Positions 34,213 to 43,627 of a stretch of 64,000 nt of DNA are shown here, in pieces. Origin of the DNA: Sedimentisphaerales bacterium (GTDB lineage Bacteria; Planctomycetota; Phycisphaerae; Sedimentisphaerales; SM23-30). The stretch is from the NCBI GenBank assembly GCA_028281535.1, contig JANQJS010000038.1, forward strand, positions 62,001 through 126,000. The letters run 5' to 3'. Each line of letters begins with the position of its first letter. The stretch's first letter is position 1. The position numbers and the translations under genes are program-made. A model generated the notes under the pieces. It was not told where the DNA came from. It worked only from the letters and a program-made list of their open reading frames with translations, and ran no database searches.

Positions 34213-34569
34213 ATGGATAATTATTTAATACAATGTGAAAAAGCAATAGAGCATATCGAACGTGAGCAATATGCAGACTCGATAGAGATTTTAATTTTAA
34301 TTGCAGATGATAGTTCGCTCGCACAAGGTTTGCTGGGATTCCATTATATGACTGGGTTGGGTGTTGAGCGGGATCTTGAAAAAGCCAAATCCTATTATTT
34401 GCAGGCCATTGAAGGTAAAAATGCTGTCGCGGCTAATAATTTGGCAACATTGTATATGATTCAATATGATGAAAATGGTCAGAAGGATGAATCTTTGCTA
34501 ATTAAACGTGAAGAGGCATTGCTTCTTGCGAAAGAATTTGGTTTTAATCAGGCTGGCGATTTATTGTGA
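34213..34569 (+). CDS. Small Sel1-repeat protein
   Basis: A 118-residue protein without signal peptide. It contains one clear Sel1-like repeat (AQGLLGFHYMTGLGVERDLEKAKSYYLQAIEG) and a partial second (AANNLATLYM), ending EFGFNQAGDLL. Sel1 repeats are helical protein-binding units. It precedes the large Sel1 gene by 39 bp in the same direction and may be a cytoplasmic companion; partner unknown. The start at 34213 has no strong ribosome site. Confidence 0.7.
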   Translation: MDNYLIQCEKAIEHIEREQYADSIEILILIADDSSLAQGLLGFHYMTGLGVERDLEKAKSYYLQAIEGKNAVAANNLATLYMIQYDENGQKDESLLIKREEALLLAKEFGFNQAGDLL

Positions 34570-34608
34570 GATGAATAATTAAGTTGGTTAGATCGAAAGG
34601 AATGTATA

Positions 34609-36525
34609 TTGAGATTTATTAGGTTAATGGATTTAAGCTTTCTGTTAATGCTGATGACACTTATTGTGTTTTTGGGTTGTTTACCAGCATATGGTGTGGA
34701 TAAAATTATTCAGCAAGGGGTTAAGACATCAAAAAAATCTGCTGAAACAGTTATGCGCTTGGCCAATGAGGGGGATCCAGAAGCTCAGAATACTTTAGGC
34801 AATTCGTATTATAATGTAAAAAGTCCAGCGCACGATTACAAAACAGCATTTGAATGGTATTCAAAATCTGCCAATCAGGGCTATGCCAAAGCTCAACATA
34901 ATTTGGGACATATGTATCAGAATGGATTTGGCTGTAATCAAGATTATCAGAAAGCCTTGGAATTGTATTCCAAGGCAGCAGATCAAGGACTGTCGAATGC
35001 TCAGCATAATTTAGCAACCATGTATTATGATGGGCAAGGAGTTCCAAAAGATTATAAGAAAGCTTTTGATTGGTTTCAAAAATCTGCCATACAAGGACAA
35101 GCTGAATCCCAATACAATTTAGCCGTATGTTATCAATTTGGCGAAGGCGTTGAAAAGGATGCTCAAAAAGCCTTAGCTTGGTATCTCAAAGCTGCGAATC
35201 TGGGCGATGTGACATCTCAACATAATATTGGTGTCATGTATCATACAGGTATCGATATTCCAAAAGATATGAAGAAAGCTGTTGAGTGGTATACGAAAGC
35301 AGCTAGCCAAGGTGAATTGCAGGCACAAATAGCATTGGGAGATTTATATGCTACAGATCATCCTGAGATAGAAAAAGATTTACAAAAATCAAAAAAGTGG
35401 TTAACGAAAGCAGCTGCCCAAGGGGATTTGTCTTCGCAATTTAATTTAGGATTGATGTGTTATTACGGTCGTTCTATGCCCAAAGATATTCAAGCTGCCA
35501 TTCTTTGGTTTACCCAAGCGGCAAATAAGGGGCATGTAAAATCAAATTCTATTTTAGGTCTAATCTATTACAAAGGTAGTAAAGAATTGCCTAAAGACTT
35601 ACATAAAGCAAAAAAATGGTTTACAAAAGCAGCAGAACTGGGAGATATGACTGCACAAGTTAATTTAGGGGTTATATACTCGCAAGATGGGTCTGATTTT
35701 AAGGATACGAAAGCTTCCATTTATTGGCTTAAGCAAGCGGCAAAACAAGGGCATATTAAAGCCAATTCTATATTAGGTGATATTTACGTATTAGGTAAAG
35801 ACGTTGAACAAGATTACCTCAAGGCATTTACCTGGTATGAGAAAGCCGCTAAATTAGGAAGTATTTCTGCTCACATGAACCTGGTTGCATTGTATGAGAA
35901 TGGACAGGGAGTTGAAAAAAACATTGAAAAAGCGACTGAATGGTTAGCGAAAGCAGCCGAGCTGGGGGATAAAGAAGCACAGTTCAATTTGGGTGTTTCA
36001 TATGAATATGGTGAGGGAACTGAAAAAAATATTGATAAAGCGATTTATTGGTATTCTAAAGCTGCAGATCAAGGCGATAGTCTGGCCATGGCGGCTATTG
36101 GTAATTTCTATTACACAGGCGAAGGTGTTGCGAAGGATTTTCAGATCGCAGTAGATTGGTATACAAAAGCGGCAAATTTGGGGCATGTAGCTTCACAGGC
36201 GATGGTAGGGGTGATGTACCATAGTACGGGGTTCTTGCAAGATTTTTCCAAAGCACTTAAGTGGTGTGAAAAAGCGGCCAGTCAAGGTGAAGCGTCTGCT
36301 CAGAGAACGTTGGGAGTGATGTATTATAATGGGCAGGAAGTAAAAAGAAATCCGGTGATGGGATATGCATGGATCATTATTGCGATAGAAAATGGAGATG
36401 AGCGTGCAAAAATGCTCAAAGGTTTAATGGACGAAGCATTGGATGATGAAACGATCAAGCAAGCCATAACGCTTTCAAAAAAACTAAAAGATAAATTGAA
36501 AACAACTCATTTTACCGACCATTAA
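34609..36525 (+). CDS. Exported Sel1-repeat protein (about 15 repeats)
   Basis: A 638-residue protein with a signal peptide (LMLMTLIVFLGCLPAYG) and about fifteen tandem Sel1 repeats of about 36 residues, e.g. AQHNLGHMYQNGFGCNQDYQ and AQFNLGVSYEYGEGTEKNID. The superhelix they form usually serves protein interaction. The start codon is TTG at 34609, with AAAGGA 7 nt upstream; an ATG six codons later is the alternative. It follows the short Sel1 gene and is probably expressed with it. Repeats are diverged at DNA level, so no recent expansion is seen. Some Sel1 arrays bind beta-lactamases or other enzymes; no role can be given here. Confidence 0.85.
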   Translation: MRFIRLMDLSFLLMLMTLIVFLGCLPAYGVDKIIQQGVKTSKKSAETVMRLANEGDPEAQNTLGNSYYNVKSPAHDYKTAFEWYSKSANQGYAKAQHNLGHMYQNGFGCNQDYQKALELYSKAADQGLSNAQHNLATMYYDGQGVPKDYKKAFDWFQKSAIQGQAESQYNLAVCYQFGEGVEKDAQKALAWYLKAANLGDVTSQHNIGVMYHTGIDIPKDMKKAVEWYTKAASQGELQAQIALGDLYATDHPEIEKDLQKSKKWLTKAAAQGDLSSQFNLGLMCYYGRSMPKDIQAAILWFTQAANKGHVKSNSILGLIYYKGSKELPKDLHKAKKWFTKAAELGDMTAQVNLGVIYSQDGSDFKDTKASIYWLKQAAKQGHIKANSILGDIYVLGKDVEQDYLKAFTWYEKAAKLGSISAHMNLVALYENGQGVEKNIEKATEWLAKAAELGDKEAQFNLGVSYEYGEGTEKNIDKAIYWYSKAADQGDSLAMAAIGNFYYTGEGVAKDFQIAVDWYTKAANLGHVASQAMVGVMYHSTGFLQDFSKALKWCEKAASQGEASAQRTLGVMYYNGQEVKRNPVMGYAWIIIAIENGDERAKMLKGLMDEALDDETIKQAITLSKKLKDKLKTTHFTDH

Positions 36526-36599
36526 TTACCGTCCAGGTTGTAAAAAAATGTAATGATAGAATCTTGCGAAAGGGCCCTTTGTTTTTGGTAGTTGTTTGG

Positions 36600-36605
36600 T
36601 ATAAT
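36600..36605 (+). promoter_or_regulatory. -10 element of the DUF454 gene
   Basis: TATAAT at 36600-36605 with a poor -35. The ATG is at 36616, so the mRNA would have a leader of only about 4 nt. Confidence 0.5.
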
Positions 36606-36615
36606 TCTTAGCCAT

Positions 36616-37011
36616 ATGAAAATTGTATTAATCTGTTTTGGATCACTATTTACAGGCTTGGGGGTCTTGGGGATCTTTCTGCCATTACTTCCGACAACAC
36701 CATTTTTGTTGTTGGCCGCGGCCTGTTATGCTCGTAGTAGCGAAAAATGTCATAATTGGCTGATGAATCACAAATGGTTTGGGCCCTATTTAAATAGCTT
36801 CAAACCCGGCCAAGGGATGCCCATGCGAGCGAAAGTAACCACGTTGGTGGTTCTGTGGTGGACCTTACTTGTTTCGGCATATTTTACCAGGGAAAGGACC
36901 TGGCTCTGGATTATTTTGGGATCAGTGGGAATCGGAGTGACCATTTTTATTTCATGCCTAAAAACAGCAAAAAATTCTGAAAATTTGACTAATGTTAGCC
37001 AGAAAAGTTGA
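36616..37011 (+). CDS. DUF454 (YbaN-family) inner-membrane protein
   Basis: About 131 residues from the ATG at 36616. The N-terminal motif LGVLGIFLPLLPTTPFLLLAAACYARSS followed by W-[LM]-x-N-H-K-W-F-G-P-Y is the DUF454/YbaN signature, with two further hydrophobic segments (LVVLWWTLLVSAYF and WIILGSVGIGVTIF). Function in the cell is unknown. A longer reading from TTG at 36592 overlaps the promoter -10 and is rejected. The mRNA seems nearly leaderless. A terminator follows. Confidence 0.88.
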   Translation: MKIVLICFGSLFTGLGVLGIFLPLLPTTPFLLLAAACYARSSEKCHNWLMNHKWFGPYLNSFKPGQGMPMRAKVTTLVVLWWTLLVSAYFTRERTWLWIILGSVGIGVTIFISCLKTAKNSENLTNVSQKS

Positions 37012-37032
37012 CGATATAAAAACCATAAGGCA

Positions 37033-37069
37033 AGCGATTGAAGTTAATGAATAACTCAGTCGTTTTTTT
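37033..37069 (+). terminator. Intrinsic terminator after the DUF454 gene
   Basis: GCGATTG and AGTTA pair with TAACT and CAGTCGT around ATGAA, with one bulged A and two wobbles, and are followed by TTTTTTT. The remaining bases to 37288 are AT-rich with nothing recognised. Confidence 0.65.
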
Positions 37070-37288
37070 ATGCGCTGAAATAATAACAGCGATTACTCAT
37101 TTTTCTACAAATTTTTATATTAGCACAAATGATCGAACTTTTTTCGACTATTTTCGTAACAATTTTTGCTTGGTAAAAGTTATCGGTACCAATTTTACGG
37201 GTGAAAAATATTAGATGATCGAATATAATATACCCATTAATAATTGTTACCCAAATCAATAGATAATATTTAATAAGCGAACAAAAAA

Positions 37289-40200
37289 ATGAAAAAAGTA
37301 GTGTTCATTTGGGTTTTGATTTTTTCCATTTCCAGCGTGGTTTTTGCAGAAACTGTCATAACGGATCCTAGGGCAGATGCAATGCCAGCTTTTGCACCGA
37401 TCATTTCTCAGCTCAAACATCTAGAATCCAATCGCGATGCCAAATGTCATTCAACCGCCTGTCGATTTGAAAATTTTGTCTTTGGTACGCCGCTTAATGA
37501 TGAGAGTCGGCATGTCAGAGAAACCTACCAGAAAAAATTTACCTATTGGGTTTGGAAATCAGCGTCTCAATTAGCTCAAAAGCAGCAAAAGAAACAAATT
37601 CAAAAAGAGGATATTCTCGAAAGCCTCAAACAGTTCTATGTTTTGGAAAAAACAGATCAGGCAAATTTGAAAGTACAGTTTGTTAAATCGAACTTACCGC
37701 CAATTATCTTATCTAAAACACGCCATCGTCAATATAGTACAATTTCCTATTCTTTGAGAGTGGTATTGGGAGTTCAGCAGGATCTTGTAATGAGTGAAGA
37801 TGTTGAACTTCTTGCACTTGACCAGGAGAGTGTTGCTGAAATTGAAAAATCACTAAATATCGTTACGCTTTCGGCATTAATGTTGTCGGATAAAACAGCT
37901 CAAGCAAAACGCAAGCCGATTGTTGAACCAGAATTCATGGATACCGCCTGGAAACAATTATTTGGCGATGAACTAAATTCAATAAAATATATTACGGAAG
38001 TGTCAAGAGTTCAGAATGTTGAAAAAGCTCGAGAAATTCTATTTGAATTATTTCGTGAAAAGATTAATGCATACACTTCTTATAATGAATTAGAGCAGAT
38101 CAACCTGGACCTGCTGTTCAACAATAATGTCTGGCGTTATTATGCTCGGCATCCTGTTCCTGTAGAAAATGAATATCTTATGGAAGTATTCAAAAAAATA
38201 GTACGCGAATTTACTATTACTATTTTGAAAGAATCACAGGCTGTCGCCAAAAACGCTGGTAATGTGGTGATTGACAGCTTGGATGCAAACAAGGCCGTGA
38301 ATAAGCATTTTCCACATTTTATCGATGATTTTGAAGATGTATATCTATTTTATAATTTAGGGCGAGGCGAAAATATCACCTTGGAAGCATATGATTGTGA
38401 TTCGTTTCGGGATACATCATTGCACTGGAGTTTTATTGAATATGCTTATGGGCATCCTGGCCATAATTTTATGCCCGCGGATCCATTTGCTATCGAAATC
38501 ATTGCAGAAGCGGTTTCGGCTTATTCGGTTTTAATTTTTCGAGTTTCAGGTGAAATTTCAAAATCCAGGGAACGTACTGAATTGAGTAGTCGAGACATTA
38601 AAGAAGCAAAAACGCGAATTGTCGATCTGGCTAAAAAACACCATGAAGCAAAACCCTTACCTAAAAATCCCAATCGAATTATATCTGCGAACAATGTCAC
38701 ACAAAAACTTGGCGGGCAATCCAGATTTGTGGATGTAACCAAATATTCACAAATTGATTTTACTCATCGATCCTCTAAATGGCTGGACAAGTTTCGTCGT
38801 AATCAGCTAACCAATGCGCCATCTTTTTCAGGAGGTGGTATTGCTTCAGATGATATAAATAAAGATGGTCTGCCTGACCTGATTTTTGTAGGTGGCTCTG
38901 GGAACAAATTGTACTTAAATGAAGGTAAAGGAAAATTTAAGGATGTGACTGTTGCTTCAGGTATTGATGATGATAAGAAAAACAAAAATCATCCAGAAGC
39001 CAGACAACCCATCATTGCTGATTTTAATAATGATGGTCATCAGGATATTTTAATTACCTACGCAAATGCAGATCACCAGTTATTCAAAAATAAGGGGAAT
39101 ACCCAGTTTGAAGATGTTAGTAAACATGCAGGTTTAGGTGGCAAAGATCTCATCGGTGGCTCAGCGACTGTCTTTGATTACGACAACGATGGCCTGCTGG
39201 ACATTTATATTTCTTATTTTGGACATTATCTAAACGGGGTTCTGCCAACATTAAACAGGGATAATACGAATGCACTCCCAAATAAATTATTTCACAATGA
39301 AGGGGGATTTGTATTCAAGGATGTTACAGAGAATAGTGGTGTCGATGATCTCGGTTGGGCGCAGGCAACGGCACATACCGATTTTAACCGTGATGGACTC
39401 CAGGATATCATCGTCGCAAATGATTTTGGCCTTAATGCCTTTTTGCAAAATAACGGAGATGGTACCTTTCTAAATGTTTCGAAAGATCTCGGGCTGACGA
39501 AATCATACCACTCCATGAATGTAGGCGTAGCAGATTTAAATCAAGATGATTTTCCAGATATCTACATCTCAAATATTACGACGATGGTTAAAGATAATAA
39601 ATATGTTCTTCCCACTGAAGATACCACGATGAATTTCAATTCCAGAGCCTTAGCGAGTATGCTGGTGCGAGAATCCAATATGCTCTATATGTCTCAGGTC
39701 TCTGATGGCAAATTAAGCAGTTACCAGCCCTATGATAAAAGTGAATATGCTCCTGTTTCCGCCGGGTGGGCGTGGGATGCAGAATTTTTTGATTATGATA
39801 ATGATGGTGACGATGATTTGTACGTACTTAATGGCACCAATGATTACAACGTCTTTACTGACATTTTACCTATTGAAAAAGCAGACGGCCAAACAGACCA
39901 GGTGATTATCGATTACGCTCGGGAGGCGAATGTACTTTATGTTAATGAAAGCGGTATCTTAAAAGATGTTTCGAAAGAAAGCGGGTTGAGCATTAATGCG
40001 AATTCTCGCAGTGCTGCCTATTTAGATGTCGATAACGATGGCGATTTGGATATGGCGATTAATAATTTTCATATGCCAGCAAACTTTTTTCTTAATAATT
40101 TGACCACTTCGAATTGGATCAAAGTAAAGTTGATTGGTGATCCAAATAAAAAATGTAATCTGGACGCCATCGGTGCAAGGTTGCTGGCAACCAATAAAAA

Positions 40201-40405
40201 TGGGCTAAGGGTCTATCGAGAATTACAGGGCGGCAGTGGTTATTTGTCCATGGATCCCAAAGTGCAGCATTTTGGACTAGGAGATGCAAAGCAGGTCGAT
40301 CTGGAAATTGTATGGCCAAATGGAGAAATCCAAAAGATCAATTCACTTGCTGCAAATAAAACTTATACTATTCAATTAGGTCAATCTGTCGCTAAACTTA
40401 ATTAA
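37289..40405 (+). CDS. CRTAC1-family protein: FG-GAP/VCBS propeller with ASPIC/UnbV C-terminus
   Basis: A 1,038-residue exported protein (signal peptide ending SSVVFAET). Residues about 20-460 are a largely helical domain I do not recognise, with KCHSTACRFENF near its start. From about residue 490 come FG-GAP/VCBS repeats with calcium-binding Asp motifs (DINKDGLPDLIF, DFNNDGHQDIL, DYDNDGLLDIY, DVDNDGDLDMA) forming a beta-propeller, and the last about 90 residues are an ASPIC/UnbV domain (RELQGGSGYLSMDPKVQHFGLG ... WPNGE). The family is abundant in planctomycetes; binding of carbohydrate or protein is likely but unproven. It converges with the sulfatase gene, overlapping it by 8 bp. Confidence 0.87.
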   Translation: MKKVVFIWVLIFSISSVVFAETVITDPRADAMPAFAPIISQLKHLESNRDAKCHSTACRFENFVFGTPLNDESRHVRETYQKKFTYWVWKSASQLAQKQQKKQIQKEDILESLKQFYVLEKTDQANLKVQFVKSNLPPIILSKTRHRQYSTISYSLRVVLGVQQDLVMSEDVELLALDQESVAEIEKSLNIVTLSALMLSDKTAQAKRKPIVEPEFMDTAWKQLFGDELNSIKYITEVSRVQNVEKAREILFELFREKINAYTSYNELEQINLDLLFNNNVWRYYARHPVPVENEYLMEVFKKIVREFTITILKESQAVAKNAGNVVIDSLDANKAVNKHFPHFIDDFEDVYLFYNLGRGENITLEAYDCDSFRDTSLHWSFIEYAYGHPGHNFMPADPFAIEIIAEAVSAYSVLIFRVSGEISKSRERTELSSRDIKEAKTRIVDLAKKHHEAKPLPKNPNRIISANNVTQKLGGQSRFVDVTKYSQIDFTHRSSKWLDKFRRNQLTNAPSFSGGGIASDDINKDGLPDLIFVGGSGNKLYLNEGKGKFKDVTVASGIDDDKKNKNHPEARQPIIADFNNDGHQDILITYANADHQLFKNKGNTQFEDVSKHAGLGGKDLIGGSATVFDYDNDGLLDIYISYFGHYLNGVLPTLNRDNTNALPNKLFHNEGGFVFKDVTENSGVDDLGWAQATAHTDFNRDGLQDIIVANDFGLNAFLQNNGDGTFLNVSKDLGLTKSYHSMNVGVADLNQDDFPDIYISNITTMVKDNKYVLPTEDTTMNFNSRALASMLVRESNMLYMSQVSDGKLSSYQPYDKSEYAPVSAGWAWDAEFFDYDNDGDDDLYVLNGTNDYNVFTDILPIEKADGQTDQVIIDYAREANVLYVNESGILKDVSKESGLSINANSRSAAYLDVDNDGDLDMAINNFHMPANFFLNNLTTSNWIKVKLIGDPNKKCNLDAIGARLLATNKNGLRVYRELQGGSGYLSMDPKVQHFGLGDAKQVDLEIVWPNGEIQKINSLAANKTYTIQLGQSVAKLN

Positions 40406-42329
40406 ACAAATCACCAAGTTCAAATTTACCATCATTTTTCTTGATGGTTTTCAACAAGGCTTTTGCTTCTTTGTTTTTAGGATCTGACTTTAGAATCGCT
40501 TTACAATATTTTGTCGCTTGTTCGAAATTCTTCTGTTCATAATAGCATTTTGATAGAGCCAGATTGATTTGTTTGGATTCAGGAAATACTTTGATGGCTT
40601 CTTGGTATGTTGACAAGGCCTCTTCTTTGTTATCCAGTTCCATATAAAATTGAGCAAGTTTATAGTAGGCATATTTGTCTTTTAATCCTAAGTACATTGC
40701 CTTTTCTATATGCTCAACGGCTTCTTGTGGGTTTTGTTGTTCATACCGAAGCAGGCCTAAGTAAAAATGAGCTTGTGGTAAATCTGGAAAATCAACAATA
40801 AATTGATCGATGTAACTTTTTTCAACACGATTAAGAACGTTTTCTTGTGGTTGATGCATTTGATGTTCAGCATCCGCTGAAACGCTTAGGTTGCGATAAA
40901 TTTCTCCCATAGCATTGTGGTAGTAGATCACTTCTCTATGATTCAAATCGAGAGGATTCATATTCTCAAGATCAATTTGCCCAACAATATGACCTCGTCG
41001 GCTAAAATCTTCAACGATCCACGGTTCGACGTCAACAGGAATAGGCTTATGATGCTTTGCTTGTGATTCAGCAATGATCTCTGTTAGGTAATTATCCATC
41101 TCATGTAATTGTTCCGTATAATTTTCTGAAACATTATATTGTTCATATTTATCTTTTTTCACATCAAAAAGTTTTAGCGTATTTGTGCGGACATATTTCC
41201 ATTGATCGCTTAGAAGTCCAATTTGAGGCTTTATGCGATATTTTGTAGGAATATAGGTCTCAAAATAGTAAAACTGATTTTTAAAATTACTCTTTTTGGG
41301 ATTTTCAAAAAAAGGGGTTAAGTCATTTCCATGAACAGTATGCTTGAATTTAACGTTTAATAACGAACAAATCGTAGGGACTAAATCTATGATACCTACC
41401 GTATTATCGATTCGTGTTTGAAAGTCGATCCCAGGAAGGCGAAATATCATAGGAATATTGAGCATCTTTTTACCAACAGTAAATGAATGGTACTTCTCAG
41501 CCGACATAGAAACACCTTGGCCATGACCACTAGTAATTACAATCAAGGTGTTTTTTTCAATCTTCATTGTTTTGAGCTGCTGCCAGATCAAGCTGAATGC
41601 TCTGTCTGTATAAGCCAGTTCGGTCTGATAATCTTTTGATCGGTAGGAATCCTGATTATTCCAAAGCATAAAAGGGCCATGTTGTTGTCTCGGCACTGCT
41701 GGAGTTTGAAAACCTTTGGGAGGTAAATATTCCTGGTGAGGATCGAAAAAGTGCACAAAAAGAAAGAAGGGCTTATTGCCATTTTTCTCTAGCCATTGAT
41801 TCGCACGTTCACTGACTTCAACGCCTCGGCGTTCTGCAGGAAAATCAACGGGTATTTCATGGGAGAAAGTATCATCATAAACATCAAAGCCTTGATTTAA
41901 CCCGAATCGTTTATCCATGAGTTTGGAACCAACAAACGCTGCTGTTTTGAAGCCTTTTTTCTTCAAAATTTCAGCCAACGTAATATTTTTTTCATTTAAC
42001 GCAACACTCAGATTATCGCGGATGCCATGATAAGGAGGAATTGTACCTGTGAGCATACTGCTATGTGCTGGAAGGCAAACAGGTGCCGTCGTCATAGCGT
42101 TATCAAAGATGAATGATTTTTTAGCCAAACTATCAATCGAGGGGGTGGTATTATAGGAATACCCACTAAAACCAAAATAGCCTGGGTTGGCACTATCGAT
42201 GCTAATCAAGATAACATTTTTTATATCAGTTTTTGATTTTATATCGATGGGATTTGCTTGGCAAGATGTCTGGGACAAGAGTATGAATGAGAAAAGAAAC
42301 ACACTAAGATTAAGCACTCGATAAGCCAT
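40398..42329 (-). CDS. Sulfatase-family hydrolase with C-terminal TPR repeats (lacks the CxPxR arginine)
   Basis: A 643-residue protein with a signal sequence (a non-canonical lipobox TSC near residue 23), an alkaline phosphatase-superfamily domain (about 35-440; ILISIDSANPG, VITSGHGQG, FVHFFDPH) and three or four TPR repeats at the C-terminus (about 510-630, FYLGLLRYEQQNPQEAVEHI). In true sulfatases the maturation motif is C-x-P-x-R; here it is Cys85-Leu-Pro87-Ala-His89, so the Arg is His. TPR-sulfatases often have S-x-P-x-H variants, so formylglycine formation is doubtful though the Cys is kept. It may be a phosphoesterase or transferase. AGAGGT precedes the ATG. Confidence 0.82.
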   Translation of the reverse strand: MAYRVLNLSVFLFSFILLSQTSCQANPIDIKSKTDIKNVILISIDSANPGYFGFSGYSYNTTPSIDSLAKKSFIFDNAMTTAPVCLPAHSSMLTGTIPPYHGIRDNLSVALNEKNITLAEILKKKGFKTAAFVGSKLMDKRFGLNQGFDVYDDTFSHEIPVDFPAERRGVEVSERANQWLEKNGNKPFFLFVHFFDPHQEYLPPKGFQTPAVPRQQHGPFMLWNNQDSYRSKDYQTELAYTDRAFSLIWQQLKTMKIEKNTLIVITSGHGQGVSMSAEKYHSFTVGKKMLNIPMIFRLPGIDFQTRIDNTVGIIDLVPTICSLLNVKFKHTVHGNDLTPFFENPKKSNFKNQFYYFETYIPTKYRIKPQIGLLSDQWKYVRTNTLKLFDVKKDKYEQYNVSENYTEQLHEMDNYLTEIIAESQAKHHKPIPVDVEPWIVEDFSRRGHIVGQIDLENMNPLDLNHREVIYYHNAMGEIYRNLSVSADAEHQMHQPQENVLNRVEKSYIDQFIVDFPDLPQAHFYLGLLRYEQQNPQEAVEHIEKAMYLGLKDKYAYYKLAQFYMELDNKEEALSTYQEAIKVFPESKQINLALSKCYYEQKNFEQATKYCKAILKSDPKNKEAKALLKTIKKNDGKFELGDLFN

Positions 42330-42573
42330 AACTACCTCTCAAAAATGATTTTTAATATGAGTTTATAAGTGTATTGTAATCGATTTTATCGGTTTTGTAA
42401 AAATCAGTTTTCTTAAAGGGCGTTCTTCTCGAATGTCAATAGTTAAAGAAAGGAGTTGGTTTGTTGTGACCGATTTAAGTTGTTGCTAATCTCGGATTTA
42501 ACAAATAGGCTGCGAAGACCAAGGTGGTACATTCGCAGCCCGTAGCCATAGTGGCCAGATAGACAAAATTGGT

Positions 42574-43011
42574 TTAATAAGGAATACTGTCAGCTAATTG
42601 ACAGAGTTTTTGATAGTAAGTTTCAGTTTCCATGCCGAGTAACGTGGCTCCGAAAATTTCAGCCTCAGCCGATGTGGCAATATCGCCATAATTGACGCAA
42701 ACAAGATGATATGCGATCAATAAAGGCAATGCGTCTAACTGTTGTTCAAAAAATGGATGAATATATAACGTAAATCCTTCTTCTGGGTGACCACCATTCG
42801 GATCCATGTAAGCAAATTCACCTTGTTGTAAATAATCTGCATTAAATTTAATCGCTACTGGATATCGAACAAAACGACTGTCTGTAAGAAGATCCAAAAT
42901 CGAAGAGGCATCGATATGATGACTATAAGCTTCCCTTGCATCATAGGCTTTTTGACCAACATGATCTTGAAGCGATTGTTTTGCTTCAGCTTCGGTAGGT
43001 TTATGTCTCAT
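42574..43011 (-). CDS. Hypothetical protein at the end of the nitrogen-respiration operon
   Basis: A 145-residue soluble protein without signal peptide or heme motif; AAAGGA precedes the ATG by 8 nt. Features include HHIDASSILDLLTDSRFVRYPV, a Y-[MD]-D-P-N-G-G-H-P-E-E-G-F motif and IHPFFEQQLDALPLLIAYHLV. I recognise no family. It lies 22 bp after the tetraheme NapB-like gene and is likely co-transcribed with it, but nothing in the sequence ties it to nitrate reduction. Confidence 0.6.
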   Translation of the reverse strand: MRHKPTEAEAKQSLQDHVGQKAYDAREAYSHHIDASSILDLLTDSRFVRYPVAIKFNADYLQQGEFAYMDPNGGHPEEGFTLYIHPFFEQQLDALPLLIAYHLVCVNYGDIATSAEAEIFGATLLGMETETYYQKLCQLADSIPY

Positions 43012-43033
43012 TGAAAAATCCTTTAAAATAGAT

Positions 43034-43627
43034 TTATTTAGAATCTAAATTTTGATGCATCGTTACATGGCACTGAAAGCAATTGGTTCGCTCATTGTGC
43101 GGGCCTGGTAAGCCAGGTTGGCCTGCAAATTTTGCACTATGGCATGTTGCACAATTTTCCCGCATAAACACACGGTGCGGTAAAGTTGGTGGGGCAAATG
43201 GATTTTGACGGGTACCTTTACCTGGCGTTTCCAAGCCTTCCCAATTGTTTTCTGCCTGCTTTTTTTCTGATTTTATAAAACGAGGCTTAGTACCTTTAAC
43301 ATGGCACTGCTGGCAATTCTTAAAATGAGGATGGGGTGTTTTATTGGCAAAATGCCCCATAAACTCTATGCCATTTTTATGACAATTCAAACATTCGCGA
43401 TCACTGGAACCAATTTCATGCGGAATCACAGGAGGCGCTGTAAAATATGCCCGTCGTGACTCGCGCGTTTCCAATCCTTCTATTACAAAACTAGGCATTT
43501 TAGGTTTTGTAGGTCCTTGCGTATGACTCTGAGCATGAATGACGGCTGGTTCAGGTGTCGACAAAAATAAAGCGATCGTCCCTAAAAGCACCGCGAAGCT
43601 AAAAATATATTTTAGTGTCGATTTCAT
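43034..43627 (-). CDS. napB: NapB-like periplasmic cytochrome c with four heme motifs (duplicated)
   Basis: About 197 residues from the ATG at 43627, which overlaps the napA stop as ATGA; a longer ORF reading starts inside napA. After a signal anchor (MKSTLKYIFSFAVLLGTIAL) there are four CxxCH sites: CLNCH, CQQCH, CATCH and CFQCH. Standard NapB has two. The halves look like repeats: the first is APPVIPHE ... CLNCH ... CQQCHV, the second APPTLPHR ... CATCH ... CFQCHV. The subunit passes electrons to NapA; here it may carry a longer heme wire. It follows napA and precedes the hypothetical gene. Confidence 0.82.
   Translation of the reverse strand: MKSTLKYIFSFAVLLGTIALFLSTPEPAVIHAQSHTQGPTKPKMPSFVIEGLETRESRRAYFTAPPVIPHEIGSSDRECLNCHKNGIEFMGHFANKTPHPHFKNCQQCHVKGTKPRFIKSEKKQAENNWEGLETPGKGTRQNPFAPPTLPHRVFMRENCATCHSAKFAGQPGLPGPHNERTNCFQCHVTMHQNLDSK

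Noticed and set aside
34700-36500. Tandem repeats suggesting a CRISPR-like or satellite array
   Set aside because: The periodicity of about 108 bp is that of diverged Sel1 coding repeats in one open frame; no identical direct repeats or spacers.
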